64,000 nt of DNA from Thaumasiovibrio occultus (GTDB taxonomy: Bacteria; Pseudomonadota; Gammaproteobacteria; Enterobacterales; Vibrionaceae), in the NCBI GenBank assembly GCA_019703815.1, contig AP023052.1, positions 1,550,001 through 1,614,000 on the forward strand, in the 5' to 3' direction. The notes under the pieces were generated by a model. That model did not search any database and was not told the DNA's origin. It saw only the letters and a list, made by a program, of their open reading frames with translations. Shown here piece by piece: positions 9,710 to 19,876 of this stretch. Both the position numbers and the translations under genes were made by a program. Numbering within the stretch: the stretch's first letter is position 1; each line of letters begins with the position of its first letter.

Positions 9710-12700
9710 ATGTCTTATTCGTCAGTAGGAATAGTCTATGACGATAGTGTTTGCGAGGCCGAAGAAACACTGGCTACCGCATTTACCGTATTTAAGGAAT
9801 ACTGGCCAGACCTTGATAAGGAAATCGCAGGGTTTGTGCTAACAGGCGAAGGGGAAGGTTGCCTACGTAAAATCAAAACACTCACTGATGAGCAGAAGAC
9901 CGCCACTGGACGCGCTCATCCGCGCTTTTGGCTTGCTCAACTACCTCAAGTCTATCGTGACTCAGCAAAAGCGATCGCGATTGCGTTTAACGAGTTTCTA
10001 AGTAGCGATAGCATGTATGACGCAGCCATCGTTCAGCGCTTGATATCGGTACTGGAAGCGGCTGCCGTTCCTCGCCATTTTGAGGCGTTTTCGCATGTTG
10101 CAGATCCAACCCGCCTAGAGATACTGTTTTGTCATCTACATAGCGCAAGCTGCGGGATAGGTGATGATCCGGAGCGTCAATTTCCCCATATTTCGCTAGC
10201 TTGGTTTAAATCACTCGCCGAGCTAGAGCGCGTTAATGAAGCGCAACTCTACTATTGCCTGTTTGATGGATATTATCAGGGGGGAAGTACCTTTTGGGAT
10301 CGTCTCTATCGCCGCAATAAACAGAGCCGAATCGATGACGTTGGCTGGCTAGAGACATTTACCACACCGACTTTCCTTCGCGAGATCTTGCCCACACTCA
10401 ATGCTCGCCAAAAAACACCCATCACCGAGATTGCGGCGCAATATACCGACTTATCTCCACTCACCGAGCTCCTTGTCACACTGGCGTGTGATAAAGACAA
10501 CGCGGTAAAGAAAACAGCGTTATCGTTGCTTGTTCGCGTTGATAATACGGCATTATCAACCTATCTCGCGCAAAATTATACCGATTGGGGTCATCACAAA
10601 CGGCGTAAAGCGATTGACCTGGCCAAGCATTTGGAAAATGGCAGAGAGCTTATCGCGCAATGGGCGAAGACAGAAAAGACGCCATCCGTTGTAAACGCAC
10701 TGCACTTAGCTTTAAATGGCCCTCAACGTAAGACAGAGCCAAAGTTACCAACCTACACGTCGCTGACATCAACAGTGACTTTACCGGCCACATTTCGCGC
10801 TGATTTTTCCCAAGCACTTGATCAATTGTTGGCAACACTCGACGCAGAAGAGAGTCAAAAGACGAAACATACTGCAGTTAAAGCTCAAAAATTACGTGAG
10901 ATTAGTTCCGAATGCATTGAAACGACCTTTGGCTACTTGGAAACCGGGCAAGGCAAGCCCAATGCTCACGTTCTCGCGCTGTTGTCAGAGCTTAAGCTAA
11001 GCAATGAATTTTCATTCACTCATCTCCTTCGATACGAGATTGGGATAGACGCGCAAAGTCCGCATAATCACATTGGATATCTGTTTGATGATCCTCAATT
11101 GTGTCATGCGCTACAAGCGCAAACCGAAATTGTCGATTTGCGTCAACTCTATGATGTCGTGAAGCAAGAAGGACAACCTCCGGCTGACAACCCCATCATT
11201 CGCGCATTGTTAGTCGGGAATAGTGCTAGGCTGGCTGAAGATCTCCCTAAAGCATTTCGTCATCTTGCGATTTGGCCATTACTGGCGACGTATCCTGAAG
11301 TATTAGATAGCGCTTTGCTAAACGTGACCTACTTGCATCGCCCGCTGTACCTGTTAAAACACTTCCCGTACTTACCGAGTCGGTATCACGAGATTCTTTA
11401 TCAACACGCCCTAAGTGACGTTAACGGGTTAAGGCCGATCGCCCAGTCCGTGCTTGCGCATTTTGGTATTGATACGCCGTATCTGATCAGCTTTCTGAGT
11501 TCGAAAAAAGGCGAGCAACGAATCCAAGCCGCGCAGTGGCTTGCTGAACTTAATTGCCGCGAGGCAATTAGCGCACTCGTAAAAGCGGTAGAAAAAGAAA
11601 AGCAGCAATTAACCCGAGCCGAATTGCTCAGCGCCTTAGGTCATCTGGGCGGCGATATTTCGCGTTTTTTCACCTCTGAACATCTCGTAAAAGAGGCGAA
11701 AATTGGCCTTAAAAAATCGCCGCCGACGTCAATGGCGTGGTTTCCGCTCAACGCAATACCAGCATTGCAATTTAGTGACGGTACCAAAGTACCACCTGAG
11801 ATCCCGCGCTGGTGGGTGATCTTAGCCGTGAAGCTAAAATCACCTGCAGGTAACATACTGCTACAACAATACTTTTCGCTGTTGAGCCAGGAAAGCCAGC
11901 AAACGCTCAGCCGATTTGTTTTTAATGCCTTTGTCACCTTTGATACGCAGTGTCCAAGCGATGACGACGCACATCACTATGCCGAGCAACATAAACACGC
12001 CACCTTTCAGATGGTGCAGTCTTTAGTGGTCGGCAGTCCGAATAATAGCTTCTACACAACGTTCACCCTTGAAGATGCTTACCAGATAAGTTTTAAGGAA
12101 AGGAAAGCCCAGTATTTAAACTCTGCGATCAAAGATAAAGGCTTACTGTGCTTGATGAATGGAATGCCGGCAACGGAAGCGCTGAATCTGATCAGTCATT
12201 ACATGAAAACCCATCCTCGCAAGCATCGTCATGTTGAGGCGATGCTGGAAAGTCTGTCGACTCGTACTGAAAACAGTGTGATCCAATTTATTCTTTCAAT
12301 TGCGAGGCGCTATAAACAGTCGTCGGTTCAAGATAAAGCGCGATTACTGGTCAAGGACATCGCCAAGAATAATCAATGGAGCGCGCAGCAACTCGGCGAT
12401 CGCACCATACCCGCCTGCGGCTTTGATGGCCTCAACCCAACCTCAGCGTTTGAATATGGCCAGCGTTCGCTGTCGTTAAAGCTTAGCGACAGTTTGAAAA
12501 TCGTAGTGCAGTCAGAGCAAGGTAAAGAGCTGAAGGCTTTACCGCAACCTCGTCAAGGCGATAACGACAGCGATATTCGAGAAGCGAAAAATCGATTTAA
12601 TAGCTTTAAAAAAGAGTTAAGGCTGGTGGCCAAGCAGCAACCCTTGCGTTTGGCCGAAGCGATGTCGACCAACCGCATGTGGTCAGCAACAGAGTGGTTT

Positions 12701-13369
12701 GACTATTTTTACCAGCACCCTGTAATGAATCGGTTGCTGCAGCGTGTCGTTTGGAGTGCGAAGATCAACGATCAGTGGCAGGCGTTTCGCCCTGCAGAAG
12801 ATGGCGCGTTTTTGTCGATTGATGATGATGAACTTGATCTCACAGCTGCCGAGCAAATTCAAATCGCAACACTGACCACGTTGACCAAACCAGAGTGTCA
12901 GCTTTGGAAGACGCACTTTAGAGAATATAAAGTGAAGCCATTGCTCGAGCAGTTTGGCGCACCGGATCTCGACATTACTAAGCTACCTGCCGGTGCGACG
13001 CAGATTGATCACTATCGCGGTCTGTTGTGTGACACCTTTACCTTGAGAAATACCTTAGCCAAGCTCGGTTACACCCGAGGCGCGCCGCAACATCGCGGCA
13101 TCTTCTATGACTATTTCAAAGAGTTCACTGAAAGTGGCTACCGCATTTCGTTTGAATTTAGCGGCAGTTCACTACCAGAAGAGAATGTGACGGCGGCAAT
13201 TTATCACGTCGCTGTGAACGAAATCGGCAAACGACAATACGGTGAGTCAGTACCACTGAGCGCGTTACCGCAAAGCTTAGTGGCAATGATGGCCATGGAC
13301 TACGAAAAAGTGGCGGCCAAATGCACCAAGGATCACGAATGGGAGTCGAAACTGCAATGGCAGATGTAA
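9710..13369 (+). CDS. yehI: DUF4132 domain protein, YehI-like (second paralogue)
   Basis: Giant cytosolic protein (1219 aa), clearly paralogous to its upstream neighbour along nearly the whole length: shared blocks include the RLISVLEAA/RLTDVLVAA region near residue 120, SMAWFPL near 680, NSAIKDKGLLCLM near 800, LGDRTIPACGF near 890 and the C-terminal AMDYEKVAAKCT. The HEAT-like N-terminal two thirds have diverged more than the DUF4132 part. Position directly before yehL matches YehI of E. coli. No catalytic motif is recognised. Its end overlaps the yehL start, which suggests translational coupling to the ATPase. Confidence 0.82.
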   Translation: MSYSSVGIVYDDSVCEAEETLATAFTVFKEYWPDLDKEIAGFVLTGEGEGCLRKIKTLTDEQKTATGRAHPRFWLAQLPQVYRDSAKAIAIAFNEFLSSDSMYDAAIVQRLISVLEAAAVPRHFEAFSHVADPTRLEILFCHLHSASCGIGDDPERQFPHISLAWFKSLAELERVNEAQLYYCLFDGYYQGGSTFWDRLYRRNKQSRIDDVGWLETFTTPTFLREILPTLNARQKTPITEIAAQYTDLSPLTELLVTLACDKDNAVKKTALSLLVRVDNTALSTYLAQNYTDWGHHKRRKAIDLAKHLENGRELIAQWAKTEKTPSVVNALHLALNGPQRKTEPKLPTYTSLTSTVTLPATFRADFSQALDQLLATLDAEESQKTKHTAVKAQKLREISSECIETTFGYLETGQGKPNAHVLALLSELKLSNEFSFTHLLRYEIGIDAQSPHNHIGYLFDDPQLCHALQAQTEIVDLRQLYDVVKQEGQPPADNPIIRALLVGNSARLAEDLPKAFRHLAIWPLLATYPEVLDSALLNVTYLHRPLYLLKHFPYLPSRYHEILYQHALSDVNGLRPIAQSVLAHFGIDTPYLISFLSSKKGEQRIQAAQWLAELNCREAISALVKAVEKEKQQLTRAELLSALGHLGGDISRFFTSEHLVKEAKIGLKKSPPTSMAWFPLNAIPALQFSDGTKVPPEIPRWWVILAVKLKSPAGNILLQQYFSLLSQESQQTLSRFVFNAFVTFDTQCPSDDDAHHYAEQHKHATFQMVQSLVVGSPNNSFYTTFTLEDAYQISFKERKAQYLNSAIKDKGLLCLMNGMPATEALNLISHYMKTHPRKHRHVEAMLESLSTRTENSVIQFILSIARRYKQSSVQDKARLLVKDIAKNNQWSAQQLGDRTIPACGFDGLNPTSAFEYGQRSLSLKLSDSLKIVVQSEQGKELKALPQPRQGDNDSDIREAKNRFNSFKKELRLVAKQQPLRLAEAMSTNRMWSATEWFDYFYQHPVMNRLLQRVVWSAKINDQWQAFRPAEDGAFLSIDDDELDLTAAEQIQIATLTTLTKPECQLWKTHFREYKVKPLLEQFGAPDLDITKLPAGATQIDHYRGLLCDTFTLRNTLAKLGYTRGAPQHRGIFYDYFKEFTESGYRISFEFSGSSLPEENVTAAIYHVAVNEIGKRQYGESVPLSALPQSLVAMMAMDYEKVAAKCTKDHEWESKLQWQM

Positions 13370-14430
13370 TTCGCGAAAGTGCTGACCAGCACTATAAAGA
13401 GGAACTCTCTTTACTGATCGACACAGACACAGGGCCGAAACCGGCAGGGTGGCAGATGTCAGCACTGGCGGTAAAGCACTTTGTTTTGGGCTGTGATCGT
13501 CTCAATATCAGTAAGAAATACTTTGGTGACGATGCCATGGTAGAGCGCGCTATTGTGAGCCTGATGGGGAACCAAGGTTTAATGATGGTTGGCGAGCCGG
13601 GCACCGCGAAGTCGATGCTATCTGAGTTGTTGGCGTGCGCGATCAGTGGTACCAGTGAGTTGCTTATCCAAGGCACAGCAGGGACCAGCGAAGAGCAGCT
13701 GAAATACACCTGGAATTTTGCCTTGCTATTATCGAACGGCCCAAGCCTTGAGTCTTTAATCAAAAGCCCGGTTTATCAAGCCATGGAGCAGGGTAAAGTG
13801 GTGCGGATCGAAGAAATCACCCGTTGTCCGCAAGAGATCCAAGATGCATTGATTTCGATTTTGTCAGAAAAGCAATTGATGATCCCCGAGCTTGGCATTT
13901 GTCTGCAAGCCAAACCCGGTTTCAACATTATTGCCACGGCAAACTTGGCGGATCGCGGCGTGAACGAGATGTCGAGTGCACTAAAGCGTCGCTTTAACTT
14001 TGAAACCGTTCCCGTGATCAAAGATAAAGCGATGGAGCGCGAATTGATCTTGTCGCAAGTCGGTACCATGTTGCAGCAGCAATCGATCCCACTGCAGTTA
14101 GACAGTGCGTTGGTGGAGCTGCTGGTCGATGTGTTTAGTGACCTACGCAAGCAAATTCAAGGCGAAATGCAAACCTTGAACGCGGTACTCTCAACTGCAG
14201 AGGCCGTCAATATCATGTATAGCTCTGCGTTACACTGTCACTTCATGGGTACGCCGATGTCCGCGACCCAGCTCGCGCAGCAGATGCAGGGCACACTGCT
14301 CAAAGACAACGGGGACGATAAAAAGAAACTCGGACACTACATCGATGTGATCGCACGAGAGCGCGCGACATCATCAGCGCATTGGCAATGCTTCTTTGAA
14401 TCAGGTCGTGATTTATGGATGCGAAGATAA
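13339..14430 (+). CDS. yehL: MoxR-type AAA+ ATPase, YehL-like
   Basis: Cytosolic AAA+ ATPase of the MoxR/RavA class, expected to form hexamers and remodel a partner, usually with a VWA protein. Walker A is GEPGTAKS (about residues 85-92), Walker B and following acidic pair lie in VVRIEEITRCP, sensor 1 is IIATANLAD, and an arginine-finger-like ALKRRFNFE follows. I chose ATG 13339 (AAGGA 6 nt upstream); ATG 13321 and 13357 are alternatives. It overlaps the yehI stop by 31 bp and its own end overlaps yehM by 16 bp, so the block is tightly coupled. Confidence 0.88.
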   Translation: MGVETAMADVIRESADQHYKEELSLLIDTDTGPKPAGWQMSALAVKHFVLGCDRLNISKKYFGDDAMVERAIVSLMGNQGLMMVGEPGTAKSMLSELLACAISGTSELLIQGTAGTSEEQLKYTWNFALLLSNGPSLESLIKSPVYQAMEQGKVVRIEEITRCPQEIQDALISILSEKQLMIPELGICLQAKPGFNIIATANLADRGVNEMSSALKRRFNFETVPVIKDKAMERELILSQVGTMLQQQSIPLQLDSALVELLVDVFSDLRKQIQGEMQTLNAVLSTAEAVNIMYSSALHCHFMGTPMSATQLAQQMQGTLLKDNGDDKKKLGHYIDVIARERATSSAHWQCFFESGRDLWMRR

Positions 14431-16715
14431 GCACCGAGCGTTGGCTGAGCGAGCAGTTCGACCAAGCGTATGTTGATCAGCTCATCACTCAATTTGAGGC
14501 GGATGAGTCAATCGTTTGGCTGCCCGTTCGCCACCATAGCCCGGCGTGCGCTGATTTCACGTTGCAACAGCTCGATGAAAGCGAACCGGATGCCGTGCTC
14601 ATTGAGGTGCCGGCTAACTATCAGCCTCTGCTCGCCAATCTTCAGCATCCCGACACCGTCCCGCCAATTGCGATTTACGAGGAAGGGACTTTTTTTCCAC
14701 TGTCGTTGAACAGCGCAGAGTGGCAAGCGCTCCGCTGGGCAAAAGCGCACGACAAAGCAGTTTATTTCATCGATTTGCCGCTAGATGCCACGGAAACTAA
14801 AGAGCATCGTTGGAATGAATCGGTTTTGCTCTCATCCCAGTTTTCACAACATCTACAAAAACGCCTTTGGGCCAGGGACTATGATGAGCTGTGGATGACG
14901 CTGTTTGAACAAACTAGCTTCGAATCACCCAAGGCATTTTTTCGCCAGCTTTATCTCTTCTGCGCTGCCAGCCGTGCCTGCTATACCCAAAGCGCGCTAG
15001 AACAAAAAGGCGATATCCAGCGCGAAGCGCAAATGTCACGCTGGATCAGAAGGCTAAGACAACGCTATCGCAAATTAGCGGTGCTAACCGGTGGATTTCA
15101 CACGCCTGCGTTAACCCAGTGGCGGCAGGTCGACGAGACACCGCCAATAGAGCAAAGTCGCTTTCCTGCTTATTTGATCCGCTACAGTGACGAGCAACTC
15201 GACTCACTCAATGGTTATCAATCCGGGATGCCATTTCCCGCCTTTAACCGTTGGTGGTTCGAGTGGCGTCGCAAACAGGCGAGCAGCTCTGATTGGCTGC
15301 TAAACCTCGTCGATCGCATTCCTATGTCGCTGGAAGTCGATATCAATATCGCGAGTAAACTTGCGCTGATCCGTCATTTGGAAGGGTTAACCGTGCTACG
15401 TGAGCACGTTAGCGCCAGCCCTTATGACTTAGTCGACTCTTTGAAAAGTTGTTTGATAAAAGATGAGTATCGTCCTGACAACCCATTGATTTTGGAGCTT
15501 AAAGATCTCTTCACCGGCTATCAGCTCGGCAGTTTGCCAAGCGCCATCCCTGAGCTGCCGCTCGTCGATGCTTTCAAAGAAGAGTGCAGGGAAGTGCGGC
15601 TAACCACCGATACCAGCGAGCAGAAAAACAGCTATATCGACTTATATGACGCGTCGGATAAAGCGAAAAAACGCCGCTATTTCTTCTATCGCTGCGCCTA
15701 CTTAGGATTACCGTTCGCCAGTCAACTCCACGGACCTAACTTCGCTAAAGGGCTGAACCTAGAGCGCCAGCACGAAGCCTGGACCTATCGCTGGACACCT
15801 CAGGTCGACGCTAAACTGATCTTACTAAGCCAATTTGGTGGCAGCATTGAATCAGTCACGCGGGCGAGGCTAGAAGAAGATTGGCTGACCGATTGTGAAT
15901 TTGAACTGTTCATCAATAACATTATCGAAGTGGTTACCTTGGGGTTTGGTAACTGGCTGGAGATCTCCCAGCAAAATATCGAAGCGCGTTTTCTCAAAGA
16001 GAGCGACATAGCGCAACTCACATCAGCAATGACCCGACTGCTGACATTAAAAGAGCACCCCATTTTTATCGACAGCCGCAAAGTACTGGGGGATATCTGC
16101 CAAGTTATTTGGCAGCAAATCACTTATCACCTTGGTCAAATCAACAGCTTACCTTTACAAAGTGCGCTCGATAACTTGATCAGCTGTCACGGCATTGCCT
16201 TAACCTGCGAAGAATACGCACCGCAATGGCTAGACAGATTACGCTGGCTGCGCAATACCAATACCCACACATCACCGATCTACTTTGCGATTTACGCTCT
16301 GGAGACAGAATGCCAGCGAGAAAGCAGTGACATTGTCACAGATGAAATCAATCTGCTGTACGCCACCAAGCCAGAAAGTGCACTTGAAGTGGTCAATGCG
16401 CTGTTGCACGTTGTACCGCATTGGCTCAAGCACTCCGACACTATTCTCAACTTATTAAATCTATGGATAAATGGCCTAACAGAAGAGCATTTCCAAGCTC
16501 GCTTGCCGCAACTACGCCGACTATTTTGCGTGTTAGATGCACAAGAAATTGACACCGTGGCAGCACGGCTAGTCGCTATCAACCGTTGGGACGGTCCGCT
16601 TAATTGGGTCAATAGTCAGTTCTCCGAACAAAGCATGTTGAGGGCGCAACAACTGCAGTTATCGATGGCTGAATCGCTGAAGCAGAAAGGGTTAGAGCAA
16701 TGGCTGAAAGACTAA
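14415..16715 (+). CDS. yehM: DUF5682 family protein, YehM-like
   Basis: Large soluble protein (766 aa) of unknown activity. Near the N-terminus WLPVRHHSPACA (about residues 35-46) and the acidic stretch DAVLIEVPANY are the recognisable DUF5682 features; the remainder is helical with many Trp and Arg. It is always seen, as far as I recall, next to MoxR and VWA genes, which suggests a structural or substrate-binding partner of that ATPase. Overlaps yehL upstream by 16 bp and yehP downstream by 16 bp. A matS site lies inside it (16327-16339). Confidence 0.8.
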   Translation: MDAKISTERWLSEQFDQAYVDQLITQFEADESIVWLPVRHHSPACADFTLQQLDESEPDAVLIEVPANYQPLLANLQHPDTVPPIAIYEEGTFFPLSLNSAEWQALRWAKAHDKAVYFIDLPLDATETKEHRWNESVLLSSQFSQHLQKRLWARDYDELWMTLFEQTSFESPKAFFRQLYLFCAASRACYTQSALEQKGDIQREAQMSRWIRRLRQRYRKLAVLTGGFHTPALTQWRQVDETPPIEQSRFPAYLIRYSDEQLDSLNGYQSGMPFPAFNRWWFEWRRKQASSSDWLLNLVDRIPMSLEVDINIASKLALIRHLEGLTVLREHVSASPYDLVDSLKSCLIKDEYRPDNPLILELKDLFTGYQLGSLPSAIPELPLVDAFKEECREVRLTTDTSEQKNSYIDLYDASDKAKKRRYFFYRCAYLGLPFASQLHGPNFAKGLNLERQHEAWTYRWTPQVDAKLILLSQFGGSIESVTRARLEEDWLTDCEFELFINNIIEVVTLGFGNWLEISQQNIEARFLKESDIAQLTSAMTRLLTLKEHPIFIDSRKVLGDICQVIWQQITYHLGQINSLPLQSALDNLISCHGIALTCEEYAPQWLDRLRWLRNTNTHTSPIYFAIYALETECQRESSDIVTDEINLLYATKPESALEVVNALLHVVPHWLKHSDTILNLLNLWINGLTEEHFQARLPQLRRLFCVLDAQEIDTVAARLVAINRWDGPLNWVNSQFSEQSMLRAQQLQLSMAESLKQKGLEQWLKD
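16327..16339. promoter_or_regulatory. matS site 1 (MatP target)
   Basis: GTGACATTGTCAC, an exact match to the matS consensus GTGACRNYGTCAC, inside yehM. It is the only exact match left of dif in this window. Confidence 0.82.
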
Positions 16716-17818
16716 AAAACCGCTGGCGAATGGTGCTAGGTCGTTACTGTGAAGCGCAGTTTTCCGCCAATTTATCCGAGTTAGAAACGGCGCAAGATGG
16801 TGCGTTGACCACCTTGTACCAGCAAGGGTTAGCCGCACGCGGACACAAAGTGGGAGGCACGTTAAGCGCCAGCCAACTTCACGGCGTCGAGTGGATCAGT
16901 GAAGTAGAACGCCTCTTTCCCAAATCCGTCAGCGAAACGCTCATCGAAGATGCGGTAAACCATTTTCAGCTCACTGAGCTGTTATCCGATCCTCAAGTGC
17001 TCGAAAAGCTCAATCCAAATATTCAATTGCTTCGCACTATGCTGCGCATCGGCGCGCAGCATAACCCTAAAGTGCGGCTTCAAGTTGAGCGCATCATTAA
17101 ACAGGTGATCGATCAGCTCACACAAAAGTTACGTCCCAAGTTTGAGCAGGCGCTGCGTGGACGCCGCAACAGTGCAAATAGCCACCCAACTAAAACGTTG
17201 GCTAACCTCAATTGGCGTAAGACAATTCAAGCCAACTTAAAACACTTCGATCCCGACACGCAAAAAGTGGCATTTGAGAAAATTTACTTTCACGGCAGAG
17301 AGCAACGTAGCATTCCATGGCGAGTGATTATGTGTATCGACCAGTCAGGCTCAATGAGTGAGTCAGTGATTTATTCAGCCGTTGTGGCCGGTATTCTTGC
17401 CCGTTTACCGGCAGTCAGATTGCATTTAGTCCTGTTTGATACCAGCGTCGTTGATCTGTCTGAAGATGCGCAGGATCCCGTCGGCGTATTACTCGCCAGC
17501 CAAATGGGCGGCGGGACGCATATAGGCAAAGCATGGCGGTATGCTGAATCCTTGGTGACTGAGCCTAAGCGTACTTTAGTGCTCACGGTTTCAGATTTCG
17601 AAGAAGGCGGCTCACCTAGCGCGCTGATCTCTCAGGCGCATCAAGTCATTCAATCAGGGGTGAAGATGCTCGGATTGACGGCGTTAGACCAAAGCGCAAC
17701 ACCGTTTTACGATGGTTACGTCACACAAGGATTGCAAAAAGCAGGCATGACCATTAAGGCATGCAGTCCAGATCATCTGGCCGATTGGCTCGCCGGACAC
17801 ATGGGAGAGCAGGGATGA
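16700..17818 (+). CDS. yehP: VWA (MIDAS) domain protein, YehP-like
   Basis: Soluble 372-aa protein with a helical N-terminal half and a C-terminal von Willebrand A domain. The metal-ion-dependent adhesion site DQSGS is at residues 214-218, the second Thr is in MGGGTHIG and the downstream Asp in TVSDFEEGG, so all three MIDAS loops are present. VWA proteins of this kind pair with MoxR ATPases as substrate adaptors (RavA-ViaA, NorQ-NorD, CbbQ-CbbO). Overlaps yehM by 16 bp and yehQ by an ATGA junction. Confidence 0.87.
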   Translation: MAERLKNRWRMVLGRYCEAQFSANLSELETAQDGALTTLYQQGLAARGHKVGGTLSASQLHGVEWISEVERLFPKSVSETLIEDAVNHFQLTELLSDPQVLEKLNPNIQLLRTMLRIGAQHNPKVRLQVERIIKQVIDQLTQKLRPKFEQALRGRRNSANSHPTKTLANLNWRKTIQANLKHFDPDTQKVAFEKIYFHGREQRSIPWRVIMCIDQSGSMSESVIYSAVVAGILARLPAVRLHLVLFDTSVVDLSEDAQDPVGVLLASQMGGGTHIGKAWRYAESLVTEPKRTLVLTVSDFEEGGSPSALISQAHQVIQSGVKMLGLTALDQSATPFYDGYVTQGLQKAGMTIKACSPDHLADWLAGHMGEQG

Positions 17819-19626
17819 ATGAAGCGCTGATTGTAAATTTAACCAGCCAAGGCATGGTCAAGCGGGCAAGAAAAGCACTGCAAAAAAACGACATCACTTG
17901 GGATAGTTTACGATTCCGTTTTGACAGTCAGCAAGGGCATATTACCCCTCAAGATATTCAAGACAGCAGTTGCAGTTGCGGTATTGAACCGCCTTGCAAA
18001 CACATAGTCGCGGCGTGGCTCGATTACATAGAACACCACTACTGCGAAGATAACGCTGCCGATGTCATCGTGGATCTTCCCGCGTTATTCAAAAGCGCTG
18101 GGCGAGATTTAGTTCGACAAGTGTATGATTTACATCAGCTAACCTGGTCTCACCAAATCAAAAAAGAGTCGGGGACAGTGAGCGTTGCTATTGAGGGGCA
18201 AACGGTACAGTTTCAACAAGCTACGCAAATGCCTGATTTAATTGGCGATGAACGGCCGGTAATCAAACTACTCGCCGTTTATCTTTACCAGCTTACTAAC
18301 AACGATGTGGCCGAGTGGCCTAAGTGGCTGATGAAAGAGCGCGAAGAGCAACTCAACGCGCACAATACTCATCTTGCCATGCTGCAACAACAAGCCCGAC
18401 AAGCGATCTTGCACGTACTTGAACTCGGTGTGAGTCAAGTAAGAGAGTTTCAACTAATTGATTTTCAACTGTTAATCATTCCGTTGAGTAAGTTTGGTGC
18501 TCGTGACGCCAGCAATATCTGCCGACGCATTGTCGGCGCCTTTAGAAAGTACCGCAAAGGCGAGGGGATCCGTGACGAGCAGACCATTATCAAAGAATTG
18601 TGTCAGTTGCTGATCTGGATAGAAAAATTGCCCGGCAAAGAGGGAAACTTGCGTGGCGTGCACAACGATCAACTAACGTGTGTTGGCGGTTACCCGTGGC
18701 AATCCGATTCAGGCGCGCACGGGCTCACAATGGTATTTCAAGCTAATGATGGACAGTGGCTGACAGCCAGCGAGTTGCGAGCGAAAGCTCAGCCAGCACT
18801 GGATCTAGAAACGGTCTGGCGATCGCAATCGTTCTGGCCAGACAGTGGCAGTCCAGCCATGATGACGGGCAAAGTGCTGACCCTGCGCCAAGGCGAATTT
18901 AATGAACACGGCCAACTAAAGCGAACCAAATCTGTCAGCGCCGACATTATTGAAACCGCAATCATTGAGGGATATGAAGAGCTAGAAGGCGTCGATTGGT
19001 ATCAAAAAGATTACGTGGTGATCAGACCGAAAACGTTCTTTGCCGCTGAATTTGATACCAAAAGCCAAGTAATGCGTTTGGCATATGAGTTTGGCCGGGA
19101 GCAAATCGTCACGTTCTCGCTGCCGTACAACCACTTTACGGTGAAAGCGATCCTTAACTTACACAGCTTGCAAGACCAGCAACCTGAGCTTGTGGTTTGC
19201 CAATTGGTCACAGAGGGCGATGAGCGCCAGCTTAGGCCGTTTATGGTCAAACACAACAACCAATGGGTGAATTTATACTTCGATAAACTCTATGGCGACG
19301 AACACGCGAGTATCCAGCAGTGGATCTACAAAGACACCGCCACATCAAGTACGCCACCAACGGATGAACTCACCGTCAACTTATCGTTGATTTACAGTAA
19401 GGTTTGTCAGTTTCCGCACATTACGGAGAAGGACATGATCCAGATGACGGCCAAGCTCGATTCGTTAGGGTTAGATATTATTAAATCAACGCTGCGCCAA
19501 GCTGCGCAGGACAATCTAGCGGCATTGCGAGCAGCACACATGCTCGATTTACTTCGCCAGCGTGCGCTGCGGTTACCGGTGTTCGCCAAACATAGCAACT
19601 TGCCAAACCATAGCGACGCAAGATAA
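17815..19626 (+). CDS. yehQ: SWIM zinc-finger protein, YehQ-like
   Basis: 603-aa soluble protein. A SWIM zinc finger lies at C53-x-C55-x5-C61-x-H63 (CSCGIEPPCKH), a motif known for DNA or protein binding. The remaining 530 residues show no domain I recognise. ATG 17815 is chosen because it overlaps the yehP TGA stop (ATGA) and alignment with the family begins there; a frame-open ATG at 17761 lies inside yehP and is unlikely. It is the last gene of the molR-yeh block, 250 bp before dif. Confidence 0.85.
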   Translation: MNEALIVNLTSQGMVKRARKALQKNDITWDSLRFRFDSQQGHITPQDIQDSSCSCGIEPPCKHIVAAWLDYIEHHYCEDNAADVIVDLPALFKSAGRDLVRQVYDLHQLTWSHQIKKESGTVSVAIEGQTVQFQQATQMPDLIGDERPVIKLLAVYLYQLTNNDVAEWPKWLMKEREEQLNAHNTHLAMLQQQARQAILHVLELGVSQVREFQLIDFQLLIIPLSKFGARDASNICRRIVGAFRKYRKGEGIRDEQTIIKELCQLLIWIEKLPGKEGNLRGVHNDQLTCVGGYPWQSDSGAHGLTMVFQANDGQWLTASELRAKAQPALDLETVWRSQSFWPDSGSPAMMTGKVLTLRQGEFNEHGQLKRTKSVSADIIETAIIEGYEELEGVDWYQKDYVVIRPKTFFAAEFDTKSQVMRLAYEFGREQIVTFSLPYNHFTVKAILNLHSLQDQQPELVVCQLVTEGDERQLRPFMVKHNNQWVNLYFDKLYGDEHASIQQWIYKDTATSSTPPTDELTVNLSLIYSKVCQFPHITEKDMIQMTAKLDSLGLDIIKSTLRQAAQDNLAALRAAHMLDLLRQRALRLPVFAKHSNLPNHSDAR

Positions 19627-19713
19627 CCGCAAAGCGACAGCAAGTTGAAAAGTAACGCGCTTTTAAAAAGACAATGATCTTATTCCTAAAGATCTTTCTA
19701 GCAAGTAAGCAGA

Positions 19714-19745
19714 TTTCAAAGTGCTGCCAGAGCAGCATTTTGAAA
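19714..19745. repeat. Long hairpin downstream of yehQ
   Basis: TTTCAAAGTGCTGC and GCAGCATTTTGAAA form a 14-bp stem (one G-U) around a CAGA tetraloop. No T run follows, so this may be a Rho-independent-like processing or end hairpin of the yeh transcript rather than a classical terminator. Confidence 0.6.
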
Positions 19746-19876
19746 GATGTTTATTAGCTATTTTATGGTAAATAACCGCTTGGTTAAATTGAACGACACA
19801 CTAAGCGTGGTAAAGGGGATAAGCTTGTCAAACATAGGGTTACTATGACGTTTCGCAACGCCTTATAGATACTTTA

